Assembly (NCBI RefSeq): GCF_901000735.1
Contig: NC_081548.1
Span: forward strand, 10,794,744 to 10,858,743
From: Corylus avellana
Lineage: Eukaryota > Streptophyta > Magnoliopsida > Fagales > Betulaceae
DNA: 64,000 bases
Direction: 5' to 3'
Position 1 is the first letter of the stretch. The number at the start of each line of letters is the position of its first letter. Positions 32,510 to 45,198 of this stretch are shown here, in pieces. The translations under genes and the position numbers were made by a program. The notes below the pieces were generated by a model, which did not search any database, was not told where the DNA came from, and saw only the letters and a list, made by a program, of their open reading frames with translations.

Positions 32510-35500
32510 TCAACACATTTCATCATCAGATTCATATTCAGAATCTGTATCACTGTTACTTGAAGATGATTGTTCGTGTTCAGAGTCCTCTTCGTGTTCA
32601 GAGTCTATATCGTTGTCGCTACATAACTCCTCTTCCTCATCAAAGTTTGTATAATGGTCCTCGTCCGGCAAGTTATCGTTGGCAAACATGCTTGCATCAA
32701 GTTGAATATATAATTCGTCAATTGCTATTGTCGCATCATCTCTACGTAATTGAGTGGAGGCTTCAACATTCGCTTCATCAACAAAGACCATATTACCCCC
32801 AACACATTCACCTTCCTGGTATACGTCATCACTGAGTCTTTGGTCATCTTCTGTATTATCTCCCTTTTGTACTGTTGGAATATCATAGATGTCTCTATTG
32901 ATCCACTTCTGCACCACTTTCCAATTACCACCCAATTTGGGATCATCCAAGTAAAACACTTGCGAAGCTTGACATGCTAAGATGAACGGGTCGGATTCAC
33001 ACCATTTACGAGAAGTATTCACAATCGTGAAGCCTTGGTCCATTCGTACTCCTGTTGCACTCCCAGTGTCCCACCAATCGCACTCAAACAAGTACACGAG
33101 ATTTTGGCCAGGGTAACGTAACTCTAGAATATTTTTTAACTCACCATAATACTCCGTTATTGAGGTTTCGTCCTCACCTGAAACAGAAACACCACTGTTC
33201 TGAGTAGTACGAGTTTCTGCACATTCTTTTGTGTGATACCTAACCCCATTCACGATGCAACCTCTATACGATCTAACATGACGATCAGGCCCACATGCAA
33301 GATCATATAAGTGTTTTGAGTCATTGTCTGCAGTACGCCCACTATTGTATAAACGTTTATGGAACCAACGTTCAAAGTTAGCCTTCATGCTTTTTATCAA
33401 TGTCACGGCCGCCTTCTCTTTTGATCATATTATAATGTTCACTGCATGAAAAATAAACGTATTGGTAAATGATCATCAACCCTACAATTATAACATGTCG
33501 TAACAAGTAAAACACAAAGGCCATTACTAAACTTACTCCAAATATGAGGCCGTTTCGTTACAATTGGTAAGCACATACCATCGTGCCCTAGCAAAATCAT
33601 TAGCATCCAGTGTTACTAATTTAGCTGCTCCTAACGGCCGAACTCGTTGGGAGAACACATCCAAGCGCTGGCTCATTTCTACAACATCAACGTCAACATT
33701 TCTCCGTTCACGGTTCCATCTTGTCTCAATCCCCCGAAGGTACCTGGAACAGAAGGTCAAGCTCTCCTCAGCTAAGTAACACTCGACAATAGACCCCTCT
33801 GGACGCGCTTTGTTACGCGTCCACTTCTTATATCTTCCAAGTTCTCTTTCGAACGGATACATCCAACGGTTTTGTACGGGACCAGCAAGCTCGGCCTCCC
33901 GAGGTAAATGAAGTGCTAGATGGATCATAACATCAAAAAAAGCTGGCGGAAATATTTTTTCCATTTTGCATAAAATTATTACAATGTCGACTTTCATTTG
34001 TTTTAGGATATCAACTTTCAACGTCCGTGCACATAACTGCGTAAAAAATGTACTGAACTCGGTCAATGTTGTTCGTATTTCCGACGTAGAGAAATTTCGA
34101 ATTGCAACAGGAAGCAAGCGCTGTAAGAAGACATGACAATCGTGGCTTTTCATACCCGAAATTTTACCAGGAAGCTTGTTCACACATCGACCAATGTTAG
34201 ATGCATACCCGTCAGGAAATTTAACACCTTTCAACCACTCACATAAACTCTTCTTCTCATCTCTTGTCAAGGTGTACTTCGCAAGTGGCATCCTATAAGT
34301 TTCACCATTTGGCTGCACATGCAATTCTTTACGTATACCCATCAACTGTAAATCTCTTCGTGCCTTGACTGTGTCCTTGGTCTTCCCATCGATATTCATC
34401 AACGTACCTAAGATACTTTCACATATGTTCTTCTCAATATGCATTACATCTAAATTATGACGTAGTTTCAAGCTTGACCAGTAAGGCAACTCAAAGAAAA
34501 TACTTCTCTTCTTCCAATTCAACACAACATCTGTGTTCTTTCTCTTTCTCCCGCTTGTTTTTCCAAATTGCAAACCCTCAGCATCTCTTAGCTGTTTCAA
34601 CAATTGACTTCCAGACAATTCTTCAGGTTGCAATCTATGCTCCTCTGTACCATCGAACAAATCTCCTCTTTTGCGCCATGGATGCTCTTGAGGAAGCCAC
34701 CGACGATGACACATGAAGCACACCTTATGCCCATACTTCAAATACCTGAACGATGTATCCTTATTACATACTGGACATGCAAGCTTTCCAATTGTAGACC
34801 ACCCAGATAATTTTCCATATGCAGGAAAATCATTTATAGTCCATAGTAATGTCGCATGCAATTGAAATGTCTCTTTCTTTGATGCATCGTACACGCGTAT
34901 GCCTTCATTCCATAAATCTTTCAAGTCATCAACCAATGGCCGCAAATATACATCAATATTCTTTCCAGGATCTGAAGGCCCTGGGATAATAAGGGGCAAC
35001 ATCAAATTTGGACTCTTCATACACATCCACGGAGGGAGATTGTACACCGTTAACATTACTGCCCATATGCTATATGTTGTACTCATATTACCATATGGGT
35101 TGAAACCATCACTTGCTAAGCCAAGCCGCACGTTGCGGGAATCACTTGCAAACCACTCATGTCTTTTATCAAACTCTTTCCATACAATAGAATCGGCGGG
35201 GTGTCTGAGAGTATTGCCATCATCTTCTCGACCTTCTTTGTGCCACCGCATTTCCTTGGCCATTTCTTTTGTCATAAACAACCGTTGTAACCTCGATTTT
35301 ATTGGGAAATACCGTAAGACCTTTTGAGGAATATTACTTTTTCTGCCTTTGCCATCAATCCATCTTGAATTGTTGCACTTTGGGCATACCACTTTGTCTG
35401 CATGTTCTTTCCAAAAAAGCACACAACCATTCTTGCATGCGTGTATCTTATCGTAACCGAATCCCAAGTGTCGCCTAAACTGTATTGCTTCTCTATACGA

Positions 35501-36097
35501 GCGTGGCAATGTCTCTCCATCTGGGAGGGCCGTCTTTATCAAGTCAATCATCATATCAAACGCCTTGTTACTCATGTTGCAGAACGCCTTTATATGAAGC
35601 ATCTTCAGTATAAAAGCAATTTGTGTAAATTTCTTGCAGCCTGGATAAAGTTCTCGTAAACCATCTTCCCAAAATTGGTAGAAGGAGCTTGTTTGTTCGT
35701 GATTATCAGTTGTGGGGCCCTGTGAAGTAGAGGATTCTCCGATGTTAGCATCAACAAATGTCCCCATACATACATCGTCTAACAATTCTTCAACTGCATC
35801 AACCTCCTCCATCATTTCACTTGTATGTGTGTGCATGTTTGTAGAAGTGTTTTCCCTAAAATGATCTTCTTCCCCGTGAAATATCCATCTAGTGTACGTC
35901 GGAGTAAATCCATTCATATACAAGTGACCCTTCACCTCGCTAATATGAGAATAATATCGATTTGCACAATCACGGCATGGACACTTTGTCATATCACGTG
36001 AATCAACTGATTTAACTGCCATTCCCATGAATTCTTCCACACCTTTTTGAAATCGCTCTGAACATCGAGTACTTTCCCGCATCCAACTCCTATCCAT
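32510..36097 (-). CDS. CACTA TNP2 transposase
   Basis: Exon 1, 36097-33537, encodes 853 residues. In order: a transposase-associated N-terminal domain (MDRSWMRESTRCSERFQKGV, CPCRDCANRYY), the Transposase_21 catalytic core (GFGYDKIHACKNGCVLFWKE, DGFNPYGNMSTTYSIW, LPPWMCMKSPNLMLPLIIPG, LRHNLDVMHIEKNICESILG) and a DUF4218 region. A GTAAGT donor lies at 33536. Exon 2 (from 33441) opens with EHYNMIKREGGRDIDKKHE and then needs a one-base shift at CC 33382-33383 to continue as ANFERWFHKRLYNSG and the DUF4216 region to an acidic Ser-rich end at 32510. So the gene is complete apart from one apparent +1 insertion, which could also be a sequencing error. It should cut and join CACTA ends together with TNP1. 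Confidence 0.85.
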
Positions 36098-36893
36098 ATT
36101 GATGTCCCTATTAAAGGTTATTCGTTACGTACATGTACGCACACAAGAGAATTAGAAGATCAGATTCTTAAGAATTAATAGAATTAAATGGGAGGTCTGT
36201 TCTCAAATATTAAGGGAGGGAAAGTTTAAAAGGAGCATGGGTAATGAGTGAATTCTAGAAGTGGGTTACTAGTTTAGAACAAATATACATGAAATGATGC
36301 TAGCTCAATGCGATGTTACCTAACAAAATATTCTAGAAGTGGGTTACTAGTTTAGAACAAATTTCTATTTGTAATTTATTTACTAGTTTAGCTCAATGAC
36401 AGTTTTACATTTTTTTAGTATTGTTGTTAGGTTTGATATTTATTATAGAATGTTGTCTTGTTTCAAGTTTACTGTGTTGCTTCCTTATTGAACTTAAATA
36501 GAAAAGATAATACAATTATAATCCATACCAACTTTGATAACAGAAGTAGATGTGAAGTAGAAAATTAATAACATGATAGTAATCTAAGAATAAGACTTAA
36601 TACTAATCTAAAAGTAATAACAAGAGAAGAGCAAGGTTTAATACAACAACAAGAGAAGAAGAGAGGTTTAATGGAACCACAAAAGATTATATGTGTTTAT
36701 ATATGTTAAAGCTTGTCCTTAGGGGATCGAGCGCAGGTCATGTGCGATCGATCGCAGGATCGATCGCAGTACCAGAAACTCAATGTGAGAAGCAAAGCAA
36801 ACTGCGATCGATCGCAGGATCAGAAGCTCAAACTGAGAATCAGAGTACTCTGCGATCGATCGCAGGCCTGATGCGATCGATCCCAGATAGGCG
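36098..36893. other. Upstream region of TNP2 with palindromic repeats
   Basis: Probable TNP2 promoter side. 36280-36370 contains a doubled block around TTCTAGAAGTGGGTTACTAG. At 36727-36895 there are several GCGATCGATCGCAG units separated by short spacers, the same palindrome as in the hairpin array at 28098-28490 but without its spacer. Confidence 0.6.
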
Positions 36894-37784
36894 TTTGCAG
36901 AACATCTTGCTGCTTCTGTAGACATAGTGTTCCCAGTTATACATGGTAAATTTGGTGAAGATGGTGGCATTCAGGTGTAGTATATTACAACCCTTAACAT
37001 CTCAAATACACAAGCACAAATACATATCAGTATTTTTTTTTTCTTTATGACTTTTGAAGGGGTTATGGATTGATAGGATCTAAGTAAAATGGATGCATAT
37101 TTTTTTTGTTTTTTTTTTTTCCAGTTCATATGCTCTTATACACTAGACATTTAGAGGACCTTAAAGTTGCTAGCTTCATTGAAGGGAACCAATTCTAACA
37201 TGACATGTAGGACATTTAATTGGAAGACTTCATCTAGAACCTCTATATATATTTTTTTACACCATCTTGAGGCATGATGATGTCATTTGGCCTCATTAGG
37301 TAGGTTTCTTGTAACATTGGTTTCCAAGATTATACTTGCAAGCTGCATGTGTTAGAAACCAGGTATAAGCCTATAAGGTGGCTTGAGTGTTTATTTTGGG
37401 ATGCACTTGGCCAGGAATGAAGCTGAATAAACAAACCTCTTGTATCTTCGTATTTTCATTTTTTTAATGATGGAAGTTATGAATTTACATTAATTATTTT
37501 ACATAACCTAAACTAACAGCATGGACCCTGTTTCCTAATTGAGAAGAATCTCAGATATATAAAGTCCAGCAAAATTATCATTGTTTTACATGCAATGGAT
37601 GCTCTGTACAAAACTCATCTTCATGTCTCTTTAGTATACTGTTTAATGTTAATTATGTCAGAATTGTCTATTTCTTTGTTAGGAAAAACACTAACCATTT
37701 GTCCCATTGACTAATTGGCAGTATGATGCATCTATGGAGCTCAGCAAACTGGGATTCATAACAGCACCTAGTTTTTTAGTGCAG
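36894..37784 (+). pseudogene. Fragments of a plant D-alanine--D-alanine ligase-like gene
   Basis: Two exon-like pieces on the plus strand. 36892-36974 reads FAEHLAASVDIVFPVIHGKF then GEDGGIQ and ends at a GTGTAG donor. 37722-37784 lies between an AG acceptor and a GTATTT donor and reads DASMELSKLGFITAPSFLVQ. Both match neighbouring parts of plant DDL-type ATP-grasp ligases (HGxFGEDGGIQ is the family signature). The exon expected between them is not visible, and nothing of the rest of the enzyme is present. The first piece is fused at about 36892 to GCGATCGATCGC repeats, which suggests capture by the CACTA element or breakage by its insertion. Confidence 0.7.
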
Positions 37785-38453
37785 GTATTTTCTCAACCAA
37801 GTTATATTTGTTGATAACTAATCACACTTTGTCATGTTTGCCCTGTAGGATAACTACATATATGTTCTAATTCTACAAGCATAATATTTTTTGTAACAAA
37901 GCTGTGACATTTTTCTCATATATGTTTGATGATTCTTGTTTAGCACCACAAAGTGTATCTTAAAACCTTTAGCTTTAATCAAGAGTAGCCTTTGGATGCT
38001 AAGTATAATTCTAAGAAATAAATTGAATATAGAGCTTCTTTTCAGATCCTAAGCTCCCAGGCTGTGGGATAATGAGAATTGAAGCAATTTCATTGGAACA
38101 AGCAATTTCATGAGAAATGAAGCAATATTGTGAAACTAATTCATTTGAGAATGGGTAAAGAAATATTGTGAAACTAATTCATTATTTACCCATTCTTGAG
38201 CTATTAGAGTTTGAATTTATAAGAATTCACGCTTTCTTTACCCATTCTTGCCCCTTTTCTTTACCCATTTCTTCAAATCACAATTCATGGATACTATTTG
38301 AGTGATTGAGAGGCATTTAATGTTTGCAAGGGTTTAGGAGAAACTCATACCTGAGAGAGCTACAAGAGAGCGTTAAGTTCGCCGGAGTGAGAGCTGGCAG
38401 TGAGAGAGGTGCGCCGGAAACAGCTGCCGGAGAGAGAGAAACTTGCGTGGAGT

Positions 38454-38490
<37 letters not shown>

Positions 38491-38541
38491 AGAGAGTGAG
38501 AGTGAGCTCGAGAGAGTGAGAGAGTGAGAGTGAGAGAGTGA
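37785..38541. other. Region between the DDL fragment and the copia LTR
   Basis: No gene recognised. 38060-38290 contains short inverted repeats around GCAATATTGTGAAACTAATTC. 38455-38540 is a (GA)n-rich microsatellite. Read on the minus strand, the pyrimidine-rich stretch, a GCCGG-containing segment and a CAG|GTATGAG at about 38355-38347 resemble an untranslated first exon; this is a weak inference. Confidence 0.4.
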
Positions 38542-39093
38542 TGTAAGAATTCAATATATAATTAAATTCTAATTGACAATAAAATTAGCAGCGGAATGAA
38601 TAATTATATAAATACCTCTAGCCATGCTTTTGCTCAAGCCAATTGAAGAACAGTTTCACAGCAACCAAATTTAGAAAACAAAAAATATTGAGAGGTTCTT
38701 CTGACCTATGCCTACCAGTGAGTGCCAATTGATGGAATACACAGACCTTATTTATAGGTAGGTCAGGGGACCCTCAATTAGAGCTGTTACCTTAATTATT
38801 CCTCCCATCAAGGAATAAAAATCAAATCAATACAGCTAATTGATTCCACAAAAATAAAATTTTTAATTAAATCAAATACTTGTTCCACAAGAATTAAATC
38901 AGTGATTTAATTCAGAATATTTGATTGAAATCAAATACTTGTTCCACAAGAATTAAATCAGTAATTTAATTCAGAATATTTGATTTACACAATAAGCTTT
39001 AATTGGAATAAATTACTAACACCGTAATTACATATATTTTATAATTACAATATATGTGACATAAGGGATATACTTGAAATGGAATTTCTTACA
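38542..39093 (-). repeat. Ty1/copia LTR, copy A 3' side
   Basis: 552 bp, TGTAAGAATTC to TTTCTTACA. Followed on the plus strand by TTCTCCCACTT, the complement of a polypurine tract, so it is the 3' LTR of a minus-strand element. It contains two copies of a 50-60-base repeat with TCAAATACTTGTTCCACAAG. Confidence 0.85.
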
Positions 39094-42000
39094 TTCTCCC
39101 ACTTGGCCCTTATGACACATAAATTCCTTATGGTGTTCAGTTATATGATATGACCAATACTTTATTTATTTCAACCTTTCATGGAATCCTCCCACTCACT
39201 CAAAGAATACTACACACGAATCATGGCGGTAAAGCTTTTATATGATAAGCCGTCCCTTCCATGTATCACGATGTGCAATATCTCCCTAAATGAGTACTTT
39301 ATGGATAATGTACTTTATGAATGAACTTCCTATAAGTCATTCGGGTCCAACTTTAATTTTATCCCCATGGATAAGAATAATATATGTGTGCACAAAAATC
39401 TTTATAACATAACATTTATGCCTATAGACCAATTAAAGAGAAACTAAGCACAAATGAATTAATGAATCTCATATATTCCACATGACTTTATACTTTCTTT
39501 ACCGGTAAACTTTTAGTCATGGGATCCGCAATCATTAATTCAACACTTATATGCTTAATAGACACTTATTGTCACTTAATGTTCTCTTTCATAGTGATAC
39601 TTTATGTCGATGTACATACTTCTGCTTCTACTCAGTTTATTCTTAGAAAAAAAAACTGTAGTAGAATTAACTCAGAAGATCTTTATGGGTCTAACTATAA
39701 AATCGACAATTTTGAGACCTTAACAAAAATGTCTCAACCATAATGCCTGTGTAATTAATTCACAGCATGTAATGACTTTTGCTTTCATGGTAGATGTAGC
39801 AACTATAGCCTGCTTACTGCATCTTCAGTACATATATACTGAAGTTGATTCTCTACTATCTACACATTTAGCAAAAATCAAACCTGAATAAACACCACCA
39901 AATGGTAAGTGTATCTTTAGGTTAAACTGTAGTTCTTGGTTCATTGCATATTCCATAATACTATATTGACCCAATAGTCCAACTGTTATTTCAATGTCAG
40001 GTCTAATGTAGACCTGTGCATACATATGGAATATTTTTCATTTGCCTTTGTTCCAATACATTTTGGGACATTATCTCCTTTAATAATAGGTGCTACTGAA
40101 GATTCATAGTTCTTCATTCTGAATCACTCCCAAAACTTTAGTGAGAGGAACTTTATGTAGCAAACCTAAATTAATGCTTGCAAGCAAAATATTATCTATA
40201 TACAAGACTAAAAGAAATGTAACTTTACTCCCACTGACCTTAAGGTATATTCAATGATTAACAAGGTTCTCAATAAACCTATGTGAGGTAACAACCTTGT
40301 ATTATATACCACTAGTGAGAGGCGTATCTTAGTCCATTAATAGATATCCTTAATTTGTAAGCTTTCTGACTGTTATTAATAAAACCCCTTAAGTTGTCTT
40401 ATGTACACCTCATCCTTAAGATCCTTATTCAGGAAAATTGTTTTTCACATCCTTTTGATATAGCTCTAAAACAAAATGAGTTATTCATATCATGATAATC
40501 AATGTCTTCCTTTTTGAGTAAGATCATTGGCTACAAGTCTAACTTTATATCGTTCAACATTACCCGGAAGCATCCTTTTAGGTTTTATAAACCCATTTGC
40601 GGCCTATGGCTACAACTCCCTTTGGTAAGTCAACAAGATTACAGACTTGAATTTTAGCCAAAGATTTCATCTCCTCCTTCATGGCATTGAAACACAATGT
40701 GAAGTTATCTCCACCCAAAAAGATGTGAAAATAGATTTTGGATCGTCCTTAGGTCCGACATAAAAATCAGATTCCTGGAAGTATACAACATAATCACTAG
40801 AGATTGTTGGTCTCCTTATTCTAGAGAATCTTCTTAATCCTACTTCATTTACTTTTGACAAAGTCTGAGTAGGTTCATTCTAAACTTGTTCCTTATGAGT
40901 TGACTGTTCTGAAACCGATTGTGCTTGAAGATAATCAATTTGATTTTTCTTAAGCACAGTCAAACACTCTTCATGTGAAGGGGCTTCAGTCAACTCTTGT
41001 GCTTCCTCTAATTCAATCCCTTGAGAATAAGCACTCGCACTAAGTTCAGTGTCCTCTATAAATTTTGAATATTAGACTCAACAATTCTAGGACTAAATGA
41101 AGAACAGTAAAGCCTAAACCCCTTGGAGTTTACTGTATAACCTATAAAATTCCGCTAGTTGTCCTTGAAGCTAATTACCTTAGGTGTGGATTATAAATCC
41201 TCACTATAGCAAGACAACCCCATATGTGTAAACAATTTGAACTTGGTTCCATTCATTCCTTAATTTAGGTGTCTTATGGACAACTCTGATTGGAATCGAG
41301 TTAAATGTATACACAACGGTTTTCAAGGCTTCACTCCATTAGGAGAATAGAACATTACCTTTCATGTCCCCTTTTCGTGTACCTACCATAATACTATCTG
41401 CCTCTATCAGATCTTACGATCTTGATTTTCTTTTGTTTTGTTTCTCTACTTCCACCTTATAGGTACTGAAAGCATTTAATGCCCCAACCTTATGATTTAG
41501 AAGATAGAGATACATAAACCTTATATGGTTATTACCGAAAGAGATAGGATATCTCTAACCATTTAGGCAAGAAGTATGGAAAATGTTATACTTGTACATG
41601 ATCTCAAGAATTTCAAAAATCCTTTTGTTGGCACCTTTAGTGGTATAGTTGGTCTGCTTTTCCTTAATGCAGTCCACATAAGTACCAAAGGTAGTAAATT
41701 TCAAGAGTCGTAAAAACTCTATTATTTATCGACCTTTTATTATTTATAGAGATATATTTCAATCTCCAATGCCATAACATAGAGGATTTTCTCATTCATA
41801 AGACTCTGCTTTATGTCAACATTTATATGCAGGGATTAATTTTCCAAAAATTGGGATCTAGATCAATTTTAAATAGACCATTAATTTAATATTCCACCCA
41901 AAAGTTTTAACAATATTCAAACTTGATTTTAACAAACTAAAATAGAAATTAAATTTCTAAAAGAATTGTGGAATATATAAAAAAATATTATTAAGGTCAA

Positions 42001-45000
42001 AATAATGTAACTGAATTTTTTTTATAAAAAAAAAAAATTAATTAATTAATCTATAGATCCCAACAACCTCCAATTGTAAACAAGTATTATTTAGAAAACC
42101 CTGCATTATGTTGACAACGTGGACCGCTAAACCAAATTCAATCCACATAGTCCTTAGGAGAGTCAATAAAAGAGATTCATGACACACTAGGTGTATGAGA
42201 TTACCTTTATTTCAAGTCATTTATGATACTTTAAGCAATCATTCTTTATATGCCCATAATTTTCCTTAGTGTGAGAGAAACAAGTATCTTAATTGCCATA
42301 ACACTTTGTCGGCACCTTGTTTTCATTCATCAACTATTGGACATGATTGCCTATAAAGGTCTTTCCCTTAACATGAATAACTTTCTGGATTCTCATGTCT
42401 TAATCTCTCATCTTCTTGAACACACATGATCAGAAGTTCCTTAATTGATCAGTTATCCTTATGTGTGCCACAAGATATTTGAAAAAATATCATATTTAGA
42501 TGAGAGAATAAAATTGACCATAATGACTCAAAAACTCAACATTTAGGGACTTTATAATGAGCTGTTATGTCCTTCATTTCCATAATGTGCTCAAGCACAT
42601 TTTGAAACTGTAAAAGGTTTTACTTTAAAGCTTTTCTATTAGGGTGCAGGCCAAAGCCTTATTGGAACTCACTAAATGTTCCTCAATGACCTTTCTTTGG
42701 CCCTAAAACACTAAGGAATAAAACCCTAATGCTTTCCTTGATATGAGATTTCATGAACGTTGAAACTTAAGCGATTTAAATCACTACAATCGTTCATGTT
42801 TAATAATCTCATGTGGCGTACTTGATTCCGTGGGAGAAGGTGATTCGTCCACACGAAACGCCAATTCAGTCTCCAAACACCCCAAAGTGAAAAACACATT
42901 TTTCTTTTCAGTCAGGAAAAATTACCACTAGGAATTATTGGAACATAAAATACTAATAATTAAAGCAGTAGGAATACATCCAGTAACCAAGAAAAATTAT
43001 ATACTTTAATGCTATGAAATAACCTTATTTAAATTAACCAATGTTAATTTAATAGTAAATTTCAACCTACCTGTGGGCAAAGGTGCATCACGCATGAAAT
43101 TTACTCTTTATTAATAAGACTAATAAATTTAGCATTAATAAATAAAATTTTCTGTACCTGTGGGCCTAAGAGAAATTTTATTTTCAATGTTAAATTTACT
43201 ATCTTATTCTAATTAACTCATAAAAATAAAAACGTCCCTGTGGGGATTGGCAAATTAAATTTATGAATTAATTACAACACGATGTTAATTTTCTTTATGA
43301 AGTTCATATATATAATCTTGATACAATTATCATTATAAAATCGGGATGCTGTGGCTCTCCCAAAAATTATTATGACAATTATGACTTCATTAACATCGAA
43401 TTTATTTAAATGAACCAATGCTAATTTAATAGTAAATTTCAACCTACCTATGGGCAAAGGTTGCATCACGCATGAAATTTACTCTTTAATAGGACTAATA
43501 AATTTAACATTAATAAATAATATTCTCCGTACCTGTGGGCCTAAGAGAAATTTTATTTTTCAAGTTAAATTTATTATCTTATTCTAATTAAATCATAAAA
43601 ATAATAACGTCCCTGTGGGGATTAGTAATTAAATTTATGAATTAATTACAACATGATGTTAATTTTCCTTATGAAGTTCACATATATGATCTTGATGCAA
43701 TTATCATTATAAAATTGGGATGCTGTGGCTCTCCCAAAATTATTATGATAATCACTACTTCATTAACATCCAATAACTGTATAGATGCCACAAATAAAGT
43801 TCCCAAGAATAAAAGACAAAACCATCATGTTAGTGGGTAAACAGTATTTTTCCAAAGTACAACCGGATAGTGTCCCAGGTAAGTGAGGGGGCGCACAACG
43901 GCACACTTAAGTCCCAAGACTTGCCTTGCCAGAGCTTTCCGATTGCAATTTTGGATAGTACCATAAACATTCACCAACACATGAGGCTTAGTTAATTATT
44001 CTCAGGTCCAGGCATCAAACAATTTATATTTAAACAATTAAAAGAATAAATATATCCTTAAGTTCATGCATTAAAGAAACAATAATTTAATACTGAACAA
44101 TTTAAATCATAAGATGAATAAAAATGCAACATAAAAGCATAATAATCTCAATAGCCTAATGGTCTTGAAGTGACCTTAAGCCCTTTATGCCTTAAGAACC
44201 CAACTTCTAAACCTAATGAGCCCAAATCATCTTCTCATTTTTTTTTTTTTTTTTTTTTTTAATCCGGATGGGCCACTTCAAATGGATTGGGCTTTTGGGT
44301 CAGCCCACTTAATGACCCAGCTCCTTTATTTTTTATAACTGGATCGGGCTTGGGTTAAAATAAACCCATACCCAATAGCCCAAAACACTAGACCCGGTTC
44401 CATATGGGTTTGAAAAACCCTACCCGAATCATCATGTTCCCCAACCCGAAAAATACCCAACCCTAGCGCCACCGCCCTTTCCCCTTCCCCTTCCCCATCT
44501 GCCGGCCACGCAGAGCTGCCACCCAACGGCAAACGGCCATTGTCACCGGCAAGGGGCCGCTGCACCCTTTATGCGGCCAAAACCGCTGCAGGTGGGAGGG
44601 GAATACCGGCGCTGCAGGTAGGGGAAAACTGGTGCTGCAAGTGGGGAAAGACCGACACTGCAGGTGGGGAAAGCCGGTGCTAGTTATAGATCCACCCCAA
44701 GGGTGGGAAGCCTTAACTGGACGTGTGGATAACAGGAACGGCCTTTCGAGATGCCAACCATCTCTCCTTTCTACAAACATTAATGGCCTGTACTTATTTT
44801 ATTTCAACAAAATTTTAACAGGGCCGTGGGTTTCTTTCTTTTCACCACCCTCCCAAGCCATAAGGACAATATGGTCAAGTCCCCAAAAAAAAAACACCAA
44901 GAATTGTTAGCTTTTAAGTCCAAACAGAACAATGTATCCAAATGAACCAAAACTAAACATCCATATATAAGCTTCACGTAAAAACACAAGCTTTATTTTA

Positions 45001-45198
45001 TTTCAACATAAACAAGTATCAACAGGACCGTGCAACAAATAAAAAAATATCTTGGGTTTCAGCTTGTTTCAAGCTATTTTTGTTTCAATAATTAATTGAA
45101 CAAAATGAATATTATTGAAACAAAAATACAAATTTACAGCAAGCATATCTAAAAATTAGACTGAGCAAATATGGCCTAAAGGAGGCTCTGATACCACA
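39094..45198 (-). pseudogene. Decayed Ty1/copia internal region, copy A
   Basis: Minus-strand remains of a copia polyprotein between two LTRs. Recognisable pieces: MYAQVYIRPDIEITVGLLGQ at 40025-39966, the end of the RT domain; and RRFSRIRRPTISSDYVVYFQ followed by ESDFYVGPKDDP near 40830-40740, the linker upstream of RT. The complement of the tRNA-Met primer site (GGCTCTGATACCA) lies at 45184-45196, directly before the right LTR. The rest is broken by many stops and indels. The leader at 44240-44800 is GC-rich and pyrimidine-rich. No protein can be made. Confidence 0.85.
43030..43760. repeat. 365-bp tandem duplication inside copia copy A only
   Basis: The block from TTTAAATTAACCAATGTTAA through GTGGGCAAAGGTGCATCACG and ATTATCATTATAAAATCGGG recurs about 365 bases later (from 43390). 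Copy B has it only once (49700-50050), so it arose after the copies separated. Confidence 0.7.

Larger units (their letters stand above)
27423..36900 (-). mobile_element. CACTA (En/Spm) DNA transposon, coding copy
   Basis: Reads right to left: TNP2 (36097-32510), TNP1-like gene (32260-30308), captured phosphofructokinase exons (29398-28805), hairpin array (28490-28098), subterminal palindromes and the TIR at 27423. The right boundary is not marked by a TIR; no TTGTAGTG occurs between 36097 and 38542. I place it near 36900, where GCGATCGATCGC repeats (36727-36895) meet a D-Ala ligase exon, but it may lie further right. TNP1 looks intact and TNP2 has one frameshift, so the copy is nearly autonomous. 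Confidence 0.8.

Noticed and set aside
38360..38554. Minus-strand ORF rich in Ser and Leu
   Set aside because: Translation of a (GA)n microsatellite.
44326..44780. Overlapping ORFs in the GC-rich copia leader
   Set aside because: They lie between the primer site and the expected gag, and the equivalent part of copy B (50.5-50.9 kb) does not keep the same frames.
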